Below the pieces are notes generated by a model that saw only the letters and a list, made by a program, of their open reading frames with translations, was not told where the DNA came from and did not search any database. Positions 31,454 through 42,844 of a stretch of 57,140 nt of DNA are shown one piece after another. Position 1 is the first letter of the stretch, and each line of letters starts with the position of its first letter. Source of the DNA: Fomitopsis serialis. Taxonomy: Eukaryota; Basidiomycota; Agaricomycetes; Polyporales; Fomitopsidaceae. A program made the position numbers and the translations under genes. The DNA lies in NCBI RefSeq assembly GCF_022376445.1, contig NW_025955212.1, positions 1 through 57,140 on the forward strand, in the 5' to 3' direction.

Positions 31454-32564
31454 TCACCATGACATGAGGTAGTCCAGGGATGTTGCTAGCGCAGGCTGTG
31501 ATTCTCTGACCATCTACATGAACACGAGCTGGTCAGATGGAGGGAGCATATCAAGGAGGCGCGAGATACGGACAATCTTCACAACAACTGGTGGCCTGGC
31601 CCAATTCGGGTTGGCCTCCCCCACCATATACTCGTGCACCGTGGCAAAGCCGAAGTGTTCGTAGAAGGCCGTGTTCTTGATGTTGGACGTCGATAGCCAT
31701 GAGGCCAATCCGAGTTCGTCTGCCTGTTGTTGATTGTACGGTTTGCTTCCATGACATGTATACAGAGACGCACTCTGACGTTCGCAGCTGCCATGAGGGC
31801 GCTTCCATAGCCTCTGTGTCGTTTCTCAGGTCGTGTGGCTAAACCATCCACTCGAAACATGTCTTGTTCTCTCTCGCCGAAGGCGGCTCGGATGGCCTGA
31901 GCCTGCTTTTGCCTCCACTCCTGAAACCGCTAGAAGACGACGTGGTCAGTACAGGTACGTGCGGCTGGAGACATAAGATGAGACTCACTGCTTGTTGCTC
32001 TCGCGACAGTCCTCTGCAAAGGAGTTTAGACAGCCTATACAGAGTACGCTCTATTGGTCGAGCTTCCCGTCTAGGAAGCTGGCTAGTCATACAGCGGGCA
32101 CATAGTTCAATCAAGCAATGATCATAGAATAGAGGATGCGGCGTACAACGTCAGTACTGCATCTCCGTTGTTTACTGTCATCGCAGATGCGCTATGCACT
32201 TTCGCGGCATACCATCCGAGCCGGGTATAACATCTTCTCCTGGAAGACTTTGGATACTGCGCAATGTGACCGAGAGGCATTTCTGTAAGTATCACAAGGT
32301 TCCAAGCGATTCTGGACTCACTGGACGATCTTCGATGTAGTCAAATAGCGGGTCGTCGGCAAATGCTGTGTCTGCCGTTACTGCTGCCTTGAAGATTCCC
32401 ACTACAATGAGCTGCGCAATGTGAATCTGCCTCACAGCCAATCAAAATGACGTACTGTAACGCAGCGAGTGCACCTCGATGTTGCGCAGCGTGGCCGCCT
32501 CTTGATCGTTCCTCTTGCAGGTCATGAGTGGGGTCGTCTCGTCGCGTGAAATACGGCATTTCAT
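31454..32564 (-). CDS. GNAT-family N-acetyltransferase, copy 2
   Basis: Paralog of the genes at 28223 and 36974. The likely start at 32564 gives MKCRISRDETTPLMTCKRND, then EAATLRNIEVHSLRY and, after an intron, FKAAVTADTAFADDPLFDYI. The acetyl-CoA loop is RPEKRHRGYGSALMAAAN (near 31830-31780), with R in place of the first Q of the motif. ADELGLASWLSTSNIKNTAF and YEHFGFATVHEYMVGEANPN follow, then WARPPVVVKI. A short last exon, MVRESQPALATSLDYLMSW, ends at 31454 and matches the MVRE start of the last exon of copy 3. If that intron is retained, translation ends earlier, at 31514. The start is uncertain. A long (AGG)16 tract lies 76 bp upstream. Confidence 0.7.
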
Positions 32565-32640
32565 CTTGAGTCGACTTGTGAGGTGTCAATAACGCGCATA
32601 CGGATGCCACTGTACAGGCACAGGAAAAACAGTCGGATTC

Positions 32641-32688
32641 AGGAGGAGGAGGAGGAGGAGGAGGAGGAGGAGGAGGAGGAGGAGGAGG
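32641..32688 (+). repeat. (AGG)16 microsatellite
   Basis: Forty-eight uninterrupted bases of AGG repeats, followed by an A-run. It is a pure polypurine tract 76 bp upstream of the proposed GNAT-2 start. Confidence 0.98.
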
Positions 32689-33007
32689 AAAAAGGTACTA
32701 GATATGGGACAGGGCTTTATAGGGTTTCATGAGCCTGAGCCGTGGCATCGTGTTCGTCCCAGGCACACTTGCGTGCGCCTGATCGCGCTAGTCTCGACTT
32801 ACGCGCATGCACAACGAATCCTTACGTTGACGGGCCCGTCGCTAGCGAGGTACGCGACTGACCGCCTGTCTGAAGAATACATCATAAGTATTCGATCGTT
32901 CGCTCTCGAGAGGCAATCTCACCTTCTGCCGCTTGATTCCCGCGTGCGGTTTGGCCGGCGCTCGCTTGTGACCAGGGAAACCGCATCGATAGCGTTACAT
33001 TGTTCTT

Positions 33008-33069
33008 GAGTATTTGCATTGTACGAACCGAGACCTGAACTTTTGAACAGCAAAGCAGCCTTTATCGAT
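33008..33069 (+). repeat. 62-bp direct repeat, copy B
   Basis: Second copy of the repeat at 31049-31110, gap-free and in the same orientation. It shares the run gcattgtacgaaccg and the run gcaaagcagccttt. Confidence 0.7.
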
Positions 33070-34398
33070 CGGATCCCGGGCGACGACCTCGAACCATGCA
33101 TTGCGTATGAAGGTCGCGTTACATGCTACACCAAGCCCATGTTGTCTGGACCAACACAGGTATAAGCCGTAGCCCAAAATCCGGAACCAGCAGAGGAGGA
33201 CAGTGATACACGCACAACGTAGAGGGCTGCCCAGTGCGTAATCCGCACTCTTCATACCTGTGTTCCACGGGCCAGCCTGAATGTGTAGCGAACACAGTAT
33301 ATCGACGCGGGGGCTATCCAGGCACGCGGCGTGCATTAAGACGTATAGATACCTGCTGCTGCCGTTATATCTTGGCTATGTATGCCACTGGGCTTCCAGT
33401 CAGTGTGATCAGTTGGCTGATAATGACAATGGAGAACGTGCTCTCATGAGCCTGTCCTCATGACTGCAGTGCCGAACGTTCGAACGTGAGGCCGTGGGGA
33501 GTCATCTTCTGCGTTCGTAGTATGCCATCAAAAATCCGCTGAGAAAGGTGAGCTGTCGCATCCATCTCGAACACTGCCACGAAAGGGAGACGAACCATGC
33601 TGTGATCCTTTCACTGGAACCCGACACGATACTTCGGATGGTCGCGCCTGATGTTGACTGCGCCTTCAATCCAACTCCAACCACGTCGTCGCCTTATCTC
33701 CTTGACTGGAAGGTAGTACTGCTCCATCACGAACGACATTGTCGGACCGACGCTTCGATGCAACAGCAGACAAGACAGACATTGACATGCCTATTCTCCT
33801 AGCATTCCCTCCGAGTGTCACAAGTGCAGGCAAGACTGAGCAACTCAGTAATGGTCGACCAGTGGTGGCAAGGTGGCACGCGTCGTGCACTCCGAATCGT
33901 GACCGCGGCGCCGGTGGTGGCGTTCGTACCCAATAAGGCAAGTCAATACATTTCTCCGGCGGAGCGGCGGGCGCTAAATGTGCCCCACCTACTCCCATCT
34001 TCTGTGCGCAGGCCCGCTGTGCATGACAATTCGCGAATGTGCAGGCCATGATTGGACCAACGTCGACAAGAATACAGATTCACGCAACGAACAGAGGCTC
34101 ACCTATAGCTACGTACTTGCAGTCATTGCGGCGCGCATCACAAGTCTTCCTTCATTCACGCTGTAAGTCGTTGAGAGACCCTCAGGCTAGGCTGGATCCT
34201 TCGTCCGACCGCTATAGTATCGGGACGCCACTTCGTTTCACACAGCAAGCTTCAGGCGTCATAGCTGTAGGAGAACATGCATAGTGCCAAGGTCGGTGGA
34301 CAACACAGCTAAAGTTATGATACAACGGGACACAGACGGCGGATCATGGATGCGATATAATTACAGGATGCATGCGGTCAACAACGTCTTCTCACAAT

Positions 34399-35034
34399 TC
34401 ACTTTGCCGGTGTTGTTGTCGATGTGAACTTGGTGGTGACTTCATCCACTTCCACCGACTTCCCGTCCCCAGCCCCGCCCAACGGACCGCTAACCTCGTC
34501 GCGCTCATACACAGCGTGAACATTCTCGCCGTGCGCCATATGCGACGTGTCCGTACCTTTCTCGAGGGCTTGCTCTGGCGGGTTCGGGTCTGGGGACTCT
34601 TCCTCATGGTAGCGGCGCTTGATACGGGTGGCCGTCTTGTGCTGCATGGTTGCAACATCGCCGTCATCGGGCGACTGGTCGGCCTACAGGAACGTCAGCG
34701 ACGAGATCATGCGGTTGTGTGCGCATATACTGACCTTGACGGCAGCCTCTGACGCACTACCGAGGTACTCATTCCACCCTGGCGCGCTCTCATCATGGGG
34801 CGCAGAGCTCCGGTGTTGCTTTCCGGTCAAGTTACGCTTCTTCTCTGTGTCAAGAGTCTACACGCTATCCGTCAGATACAGCCATCAACGGTGACAACCA
34901 CAAGAACTCACGTCGGCGTTGTGATCGTGCATGCTGCTCGAATAATAGCGCGGCGCGACGACCATACCAGGCTTGGGGATGGCGGGGACGCGCCTGGCGG
35001 CGGCGCGCACGGCGTTGAACATGATGGCGGACAT
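34399..35034 (-). CDS. Small predicted mitochondrial protein, function unknown
   Basis: The start at 35034 gives MSAIMFNAVRAAARRVPAIP then KPGMVVAPRYYSSS. This Arg/Ala-rich, acid-free N-terminus ending in RYYSSS is a clear mitochondrial presequence pattern. The second exon gives DTEKKRNLTGKQHRSSAPHD and WNEYLGSASEAAVKADQSPD. The third has MQHKTATRIKRRYHEEES and a long hydrophilic tail, ending at 34399. Two introns separate the exons. The SASEAAVKAD..SP segment recurs, as I recall, in fungal proteins annotated only as hypothetical or mitochondrial. No enzyme motif is seen. Upstream is a TGACGTCA site at 35181-35188. Confidence 0.65.
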
Positions 35035-36973
35035 TATGGGAGTTGTACGAGTGGGAGAGAAACGAGTGCGAAATATGAGAGCGGTGATTCGTCTAAGTCG
35101 TCGTTGGAGGAGAAGGCTTGTGCTGCATCCGCTGGGCGGGCGGGCACTAAAAGGCAGGTGGGGAAGGTCATGACGTTTCGTGACGTCACCCCGCCCCGCC
35201 CGCTTCTCTCAGCCATCAGCCACCCTCGCTCCCGTGGCGGTGCCCGTGCTTGCTTCCCCCAGCACCACTTGCTGTTGCGTCGCTCCTGGTGGCTCGCATT
35301 TGTGACGGGGTGCACGGTTCGCGTTCACCCGCAGCCAGGGCAGACTTGGGGCAGACGGCGGCATTCTGGACGATTAAACTTGGAACGAACACGGTCGGCC
35401 GAGGCGCAAAGGAACCCCCAGGTGGCACTCTAGTACCTGCCCGTGCCAGTCCCATGATAACGGTCGGTGACCTTGACAGGGGTGCGGGCGGCCGAGTCCT
35501 GCAGTCTGAGGCTAAAGTCGGAAGATGACTGAGCCCAAACCCTCGGACTAACGCCTTGCGTCGGGGGTATCGCCCTTGCGAAGCACCGTTCGTGAGCTGC
35601 GTCGCAGGATCCCAGCGTTTCTAGGTCGTCGGCTGCGCAGTCGGCGAGGAGAGGGTTGAAGTCAGATGGACCTTGGATGGACCTAGAAACAACATTCGCG
35701 CGCAATTGCCTGCGCGTGCCAGTGCTTCGTAAGTGGGTGTCCACAGAATAATAACCGAAGCTTGGTGGGCCTATAGCGGGCCTGCAACGGGGATTCCATC
35801 CAGTCATTCTGCGCTGGTCCCTGGATCGTCTCGATTCAAGGTCCTCCACGTTCACTTGCGGGATTTGTGTCGAATCTACTGCGCTGGACACCGTTTATAT
35901 CCGCTCGGAGGAGTCTTTCATACTACGGCTGGCCAGAGACACAATACAAGATACAGGCTGAAGATCGGCGTCGTATGTACATGTCCACCCAAGTGCGATC
36001 CGAGCATCCTCCTTTTTCAGCGCAAACCTAGTACTCGCCTTACATTCTGGGATCACACCGTCTGGCCCGCTCCCTGGCAGAGACAGCATCTGTCAAGACG
36101 AAGCGCACGGCGATCGTCCACCGCTCCACAGGAGTCCACACCTATGTAAATGCGGCCTTGCCGCTCCAAGCCCCAGTGCTACCTACTGCCAGTAGAGGAC
36201 CGTGATTGACGACTTGAATAACGTCCATGGTATTCATATTCAATATTCAGCTTATGGACCAACGTTAACCGGAACCGCTGAACCTGGTGCGCGTTCCCTG
36301 GCATGCTCTTGGGAGTTCGTCGTCATGTATGACGAGTCTTCCTATGTTTCGTACATACTCACATGGAAGCCTTCCTTCACAGTGGCCTTCTCAGCATCAT
36401 TATCAACTCCAGGGGTCTTGCAGTGTATCATAGCTTGCACCTGGCAGCGGCCGGCTCAGTGCCAATGCGAAGAAGGTACTGTAGTACAGGGTATCCTTCA
36501 GCCTCTCCCTCACCAACAGGTTTCGAGATACTTTCGTCTGCACGAGCTATGGTGGCGCTGCGCATTATAGTCTGCCGCAACTACGTCCATGGAACACATG
36601 ATCACCTAGTTTCACGATGTGGTCGGTTCAAGCACTTTTGGAAACGATCTACTTACCTGCCATTCTAGGAACACCACTGCGTCGGGCCCGCCGCACTTCC
36701 AAATTAGGCATCGCCATCATTCGGCGTCGTCCCAACTGCGCGCCGCGGCGAACCTCAACCGCCAGAGAGGTCCGCAGCGCTGACGCGGGCGCTATCACAC
36801 CATACCATACTAAGTAGCGATCAGCATCTGCGTCGTCTTTTCCACGCGCCTCCGTTGCTGCGAGCGCAGGCAGGCATTCCTTGGTACCTGCTGCGCCGCG
36901 GTGACTTGCATGTCAACGTGCCACATGATGATGCCACATCATACATAAGTAGCGGTAGTCGTCGACCCAGGCG
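35035..36973. other. 1.9-kb intergenic region
   Basis: Between divergent genes. Near the mitochondrial gene it contains the ATF/CREB-type palindrome TGACGTCA (35181-35188), which includes the recurring CGTGAC core at 35179-35184. Two open frames of 138-153 codons (35430-35891 minus, 35733-36149 plus) overlap on opposite strands. Neither resembles a family. Confidence 0.5.
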
Positions 36974-38121
36974 ATGATACCCCCGGGCGCGTCACCGACT
37001 CTCTGGATGTACTTCAAGCTGGAGGACTCGGACGCTCAGCCTCAGGCCAGAGATGACCTGGCGGCGGATGTCAGGCCGATGAGATATGGTCAGTCAAGTA
37101 TCCTTACCGTGATGGGACCCAGGTCGTCGTGCTGACACCGTTGCGCAGCCGACATTCCGAACGTTGTCGCAACACACAGGGCTGCGTTCGCGAACGACCC
37201 CGTATGGAGTTACTTGTTCAGGACGCCAGTGTGTCACCGCATCATCTCAAGGTTGTACAGCTCTCGAAGTGATGTTTTTGCTTGCAGGATGATGCAACGT
37301 GCTCGCGCTTGAGTCGCTGGCTCGATAGCCTGGTGTATTTCCTACAATGTCTCGGACGCGTGCATGCGCGGAAGATGTTGGTGATTGACGACGGGGATGC
37401 CTATCTATACTTGTGAGTCCGATCAGCACCCGTAAAGCGGCACCGGAAATTGTGAACCATGGCATTCACAGCGGCCTCCCCGGTGGTAAGCCGACCGTCG
37501 TAGAGCGCATCATCGGGCGCAGTACCTCCTTCCTACGGAAGGTGAGGACGGCGGAACAGAAGAAGGTATGCATCCTACGGGTCCCTCTCCAATACACGCG
37601 TGCCCCTACTTGGTGACTATCTGACGCAACCATAATTAGCGTATGGAGGAGACGATGCAGAAACAGGACGCCGCCATAAAGGCGGCCATAGGCGAGAGGA
37701 TCCACAGCATGTTCGCCGCGCACGATCTCGCAACACATCCAGGGAAGCAAGGCAGAGGGTACGGGGGCGCACTCGTGGCTGCTGCCAACGCCAAGGTACG
37801 TCTGTCCGTAACTGCCTACCGCCCGAGTCTGGGGCTGACTGCCAGAATCCCCGGGACGTGCAGGCAGACGCACTCGGCGCAGCGTCCTGGCTCTCCTCGT
37901 CGAACGTTGCCAACACCGCGTTCTACGAGAGCTGCGGCTTCGTCGTCGTGCGGGAATTCGCGATCGGGGACGAGAACCCGACATGGATGGAGCCGCCCAT
38001 CGTCGTTAGGATTGTGCGTATTCTGCGGTGAGGGACGCGTGCCTCGAATCTAACCTTTTCATTGCAGATGGTGAGGGAACAGCAGGGCGCGGCCCATGAC
38101 TTGAAGGAAGAGATGGTCTAG
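36974..38121 (+). CDS. GNAT-family N-acetyltransferase, copy 3
   Basis: Third paralog, on the opposite strand to copies 1 and 2. The start is 36974 or the in-frame ATG at 37007. Exons give DVRPMRYADIPNVVATHRAA then FANDPVWSYLFRTP (compare copy 1 RARYADVPRI...DPLHNYLRNTP). Next come VYFLQCLGRVHARKMLVIDD, and a helical exon with RKVRTAEQKKRMEETMQKQD. The acetyl-CoA loop is GKQGRGYGGALVAAANAK, followed by ADALGAASWLSSSNVANTAF and YESCGFVVVREFAIGDENPT. The last exon, MVREQQGAAHDLKEEMV, stops at 38121. Six introns are inferred. The substrate is unknown, with no signal or membrane segment. Confidence 0.82.
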
Positions 38122-38552
38122 GGTTTATTTTGTGACTATAGTGTTTGCGTTTATCTCAGGGTCTTGCTTGAGTCTCCGCTGTATACGTAGGTCTCAGCCA
38201 TTTCAAATTGGCGGTCACAGGGTCTCGCACCAAGCGGCACAGTTCGCATTAGTTACTGGTCGATCACCATTAGATTCTACTACGTAACACAACAACCGCA
38301 CAGACAACAGCGGCGACACTTTTGACCGACCGCACGCAAGGCCCCGCTACAATACACCCAGCTCAATAAGGATAACATCGAGGAGAGAGTCAAGAGAGAT
38401 CATCATAGCAGCACAGACGGAGGGTTCGTGACCCGCGACAAGGACGGAGGTATGAGGGCGATGATGGCGTGGTATGCGGGTACATGAGTGAGCAAGAAAT
38501 GAGCGTGCCAGAGGGATGCGCCGGAAGGGCGACCAGGGGAGGGTAGAGGCGT
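38122..38552. other. Convergent intergenic region
   Basis: About 431 bp between the 3' ends of GNAT-3 and phosphate transporter 1. Nothing was recognised. Confidence 0.5.
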
Positions 38553-40674
38553 TCATGGGTCTGCGGCGGCGACGCCCGTGACGAAGCCCTCCTGGTCCTC
38601 GTTCGAGATGTCCTCGAGCGTCTGCTGCTTCGTCTCCGTGATGAGCAGCGTCGAGAACACGCCCGTCAGCATGAACAGCGCCAAGATCTCGATACTGTCA
38701 TCACCCGTCAGCGCCCGCACGGAACCCCACAAAAGAAAGACGCGACTCACATGTGCTTCACGAACTTGTTCGTCCCGCCGATGTTCGCCATCTGCGCGAA
38801 GCCGACCTGGGAGATGACCGCGCCGAGCTTGCCGCTCGCGGCGGAGATGCCGTGCGCGGTCGAGCGGTAGCGCGTTGGGAACGCCTCGCCGGGCACGATG
38901 AACGTCGTCGTGTTCGGCCCGAAGTTCTCGAAGAAGTTCGCCAGACAGTAGAGGAACACGAACGCGTTCCTCCCCGACTTCGTCGCCGAGAGCGCGTCGT
39001 ATCCGAAGCCTGCCCGCGAACAATCAGTACGCCGTGCGCTACGGGAGAGGAAGGAAAGGAGGCGCACCCATGATGATGAAGAGGATGGTGAGCATGATGA
39101 AGCCCATGAGCTGGATCGGCTTGCGGCCCCAAGTGTCGATGAAGCAGAAGGCCACCCAGTACCCGGGGATGAGACCCGCGACGGAGAGGATGATGTTACC
39201 GATGCATATGTTGCGCAGGTTCTGGTACACCAGCTCCGTGCCCTTCAGGCCGGTGGTGATCGTGCCGAAGCCGACCGCTTCAAGGATGATCGAGCTGTTC
39301 AAGCCGAGGCCGTAGAACGCGATCTGCGCGCGGGTACCGTGTCAGAATCGCAGGCAAGAGTATGGGGAGCGGTAGAGATGCACGCACGTCAAGGGCGAAC
39401 CACGAGTACGCGCAGCCGAGGAGCTGGCGTCCGTTCTCCCACTTGCCGAAGTGGCGGAAGAAGTCGCGGCGCGAGGCCTTGGGCGCCTGGACGCGCTGCA
39501 CGACCGCGTCGGGGTCGACGTGGTAGCTGCCCGTGGTGAGGAAGTTCTCGACGTCCTGCGCGGCCTGCTTGACGTTGCGCTCGACGTCCATGGTGAAACG
39601 CGGCGTCTCGGGGATCGTCAGACGGAAGTAGAGCGCGATGACTCCGGGGACGCAGCCGAGACCGATGAGGAGACGCCACATGTAGTCGACCGAGTTCATG
39701 CTGTCAACGTTATCCCTGAGGAGGGAGTGCTTCTCAGCCGCGACGACGACGTATGCGACGATGCAACCGGCTGCGCAGGTCATTAGATCGAATGGCGCAA
39801 ATCTAGGTCAGACAGACGACATACCGAGCTGGCCCCATCCTTGGTTGGCAAAGACCGCCGTCATGAGTCGACCACGGCTCTTCCTGGACGCGAACTCAGA
39901 GGAGATGACGGCAGAAAGAGGGTAATCGCCTCCAATACCGATCCCCATCTGCGTACAACTATCAGATAACCGACGCAGCTGATAGACAGCGCGACACCCA
40001 CAATGAATCTCCAGACAACGATGACGCCCAGGATGTTGATGGCCTTTGCCTGACCCGCGACAGCCTGGCCGAAAGTCGCGACGATGATGATCATCAATTC
40101 GATACCGTCTGTTACATATACGAATTTGAGTAATGCTTCACAGTGAAATGGTGAACTAGGACTTACACATCCGCTTACGGCCGACCACGTCTGCCATCCA
40201 ACCGAAGAAAAACTGGCCAAAAATGTTACCGATGGGAGTCGCGACCTTGACACCAAGCGATTGGTTTGAGGTGAGGGCGCGAGTTGCGCCCGACCCCTTT
40301 CCTCCGTAGAGGTAGCCCAGCATAATCGCCGCGATGTTGATGGCGAAAATGTCGTAGCTGAAGGTAATATTCGCATATCAGCACAAGAAAGTAGCCGTGA
40401 AACGGCGTCGCACAAAACACTTACGCATCGGTGAAGAAACCGACACCAGCCACCATTGACACCTTCACATGGAACCAACTGCGTTTTAATCGTGAGCTGC
40501 CGTAAGCGAGGTGAAATGCGATCGAGCTCACCTGAACTTGGCATCGTCGACCTCGGCGAGCGCTGCACGGCGCTTCTCGTCGAGCGCGTATGCGACGGGG
40601 GGTGGGCCGCCCTTCTCGAGCTCTGGGCCTGCGCTGCTGGTGGAGGCCTTGTCTACCATGTGGAGTTCAGCCAT
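38553..40674 (-). CDS. PHO84: High-affinity phosphate:H+ symporter, copy 1
   Basis: An MFS phosphate transporter of the plasma membrane. The start at 40674 gives [14 protein letters not shown]. Signatures in order: [20 protein letters not shown] (helix 1), [59 protein letters not shown] (the PHO84 signature), [33 protein letters not shown] (central loop), [38 protein letters not shown] and [20 protein letters not shown]. It ends [20 protein letters not shown] at 38553. The length is typical. About nine introns are inferred. Two CACGTT elements lie upstream (40882-40887 and 40986-40991). Confidence 0.94.
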
Positions 40675-42360
40675 CTCGCTGGAAAGGAACGTCTAGCGAG
40701 GGAGTCGTCTGAGTCGGGCGGGGGTGCGGGAGAGAGCACGGGGCTGGAGGACTGGCGGTCGATAGCGCTGCATGTCTTTTAAGTTGCTTCTGCACGGACG
40801 GCATGCTGTGTTCCGGACTTGATGAAATTGGATGCAGCTTGGCCCGCGAGCCTCCCATTCTGCCCCCGGCGTCGTTCCTTGCACGTTCGTACCACCCAGC
40901 CAATCACCGCCGCGCGCCTGTGGTGTCCTGTTTGTGCACCTTTCCTCTTTGGGCCGCAAGAAGCACGGTGTCGAGCGTCGGGATGCACGTTCTCACCCGT
41001 CCACAGGGCCCATCCTCGCCCGCTGTTCTCCCTCCCGCCAGCCAGGGCGGCGCTCGCGTGCCTAGGGGAGTATGTTTCTGGCTTCCACCCGGCTCCTCAC
41101 CCGCCGTCGACGTGTGTTGGTGCACCTTCCGCACTGGCTCGCTCGCAAGACCCGAATACTCGCGGTGCCTGGCTATGCCTGGGCTCGTAGGTGGCGTATT
41201 CAGCAATCTTCTCTACTTGTCAGACACTCGCGCAGCACATGCTGCAGGGGGGCAAAGCGCCGGGCTCTATGTGGCCACGAATGAGACAGCGGCAGCCCGC
41301 TGCGGCGATTCCTTGCTCACATCTTTCGACACACGCTGTAGACCGCGGCAGCCCATGAGCACGCTGAGATGCTGTTCTCGCGGAGAAGCCGTGCGTAGAC
41401 ACAACTCTAATCTCATGAAGCATCTTCTCGCAGAGCTACCAGATCTAGGGACCTGCTATGTCCACCGATCGCTGCTCCGCGCTTCACTGTACTCGATCTG
41501 CATTTCATTATGCACCCTCCGAACTGCCCTACGGTGATATCTTGACCGCTCGGTTATTGGCACATGACGAGTGTCAGTATCTCCGAGAGGCGCACGAACT
41601 GTTTTCAAATCATATCAGTGCTATTCTAATGCTCGATAGTCACGGCCGCGGCCTCCTTACGTACTGACCAGGGGCTGCTCTTCGGGTGCGAGCTGTCCAC
41701 CGCACGCCACCCCAGGTCATATCCAGCAATTCCACATTGGACTGGATCTAGCACTGCCGAGTGCAGAGCGGAAATGTACGACCCACGGAGCAGCCCCAGT
41801 AGCCTCGCGGCAGAACCAAAGGTCCTGTACCGCCACCAAATGGCACTCAACAAGGCGACCAGCGAGTTCTGAACGTAGCGGCGTGTACAGTAATAACGCA
41901 CCTAGCAGTGGTTCGGCCTATGGAGCATCAAGACACTTGGTATATACGGCCGAACGTCAGGATGTCACTGATCACGCTAGCGGGTCAATGTCGTCGAACG
42001 CCGTACGCCCTGCACATAAGGGCTCCTTGCCAGAATGCACCGCCGGCACTCGCATTCGTCTCAGCATCGCCTCCGTTCGTCCGGAGCCGCGGCGGCTGTG
42101 CTAACAAGGTTTGCCTCTTTAGTATTAGCTATTGGTATGTTGTTGACTACTATTACCTGTACCCAGCAGGAACTGCGAGCCGGGTCATGATGCTGCTCCG
42201 GCACCGTCATCTTGACAGTTGGCCACCTGCGTACCCACGTTCTACTCCTCCTGGGATGCATACCCTCCGTCTCAACTGGACTAGCCCACTCCGGACTCAG
42301 CCCTCTCCTCGCATTTGAAGGCAGTGTCGCCTGCCACCGGCACTTCTTCCTTGTTACTAC
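40675..42360. other. 1.7-kb upstream region of phosphate transporter 1
   Basis: Contains CACGTT at 40882-40887 and 40986-40991 (Pho4-type half motif). A long open frame of 244 codons (40803-41537, plus) is Cys/Arg/Ser-rich with no family signal, and I treat it as chance. Confidence 0.45.
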
Positions 42361-42844
42361 TTACGCATCCACGAATCCCATCCTCGAGGCCACACCCATC
42401 GCGAAGGCCAGCCACAAACCCGTCGTCCCGTGCGACATGGGCGCCAGCGCCCCACCCATATATCGCCGTCGCGGATCCTGGCCGAACCGCCAGGCGATGC
42501 ACAGCGACGCTTCCTCAGGCCGCTGTGCCAGGCGGCCGTGAATGCGGGCGGGGGCGAGCGGTGCGCGAGGCAACGCTGACTCGGAGTACAAGGTGAACCT
42601 TGTATGTATGCGTCTTCCTCCTCGCTGATCCCCGGAGTTGGGAAGGATTCTTGATCGCCGCCCCCTGGGTCATGCCCCCGTGGTTCGCGGTGGTACCTCC
42701 CGGCGATTGCATGTCTGAGGTAGCTTGACGTGACGGTGGGTCATTTGGGACTGGCGGCAGGGGCGGGGTGGTGCTCCTGATCCTATTGTAGATGATCGGT
42801 GCGTGAGGGTGCTGGGCGCGGGGCGTCCCGCTGTGCTCTGTCAC
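42361..42844 (-). CDS. Candidate small two-exon gene, unknown
   Basis: Exon 1 from ATG at 42844 is Pro/Ser/Thr-rich (MTEHSGTPRAQHPHAPIIYN and onward to RKTHTYK). A plausible intron (gttcac to ggcacag) joins it to RPEEASLCIAWRFGQDPRRR, then YMGGALAPMSHGTTGLWLAF and AMGVASRMGFVDA, with a stop at 42361. The second exon reads like real protein and includes a hydrophobic, possibly membrane-inserted, stretch. I know no family for it. It lies alone between two divergent phosphate transporters. Confidence 0.3.

Larger units (their letters stand above)
32567..34398. other. 1.8-kb intergenic region with microsatellite and repeat copy
   Basis: Holds the GNAT-2 promoter, the (AGG)16 tract (32641-32688) and repeat copy B (33008-33069). 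Between 33100 and 34390 I see only short frames with no family signal. Confidence 0.5.

Noticed and set aside
30984..31460. Open frame of 158 codons, minus strand, overlapping the end of GNAT-2
   Set aside because: The GNAT-2 last exon ends in another frame at 31454. The translation contains the tandem duplication and the 62-bp repeat, and matches nothing known.
35430..36149. Two opposite-strand open frames of 138-153 codons
   Set aside because: They overlap each other, have low-complexity composition and no conserved segments.
40803..41537. Open frame of 244 codons, plus strand
   Set aside because: GC-rich promoter region, Cys/Arg/Ser-rich translation, no domain or family pattern, and overlapping open frames on both strands.
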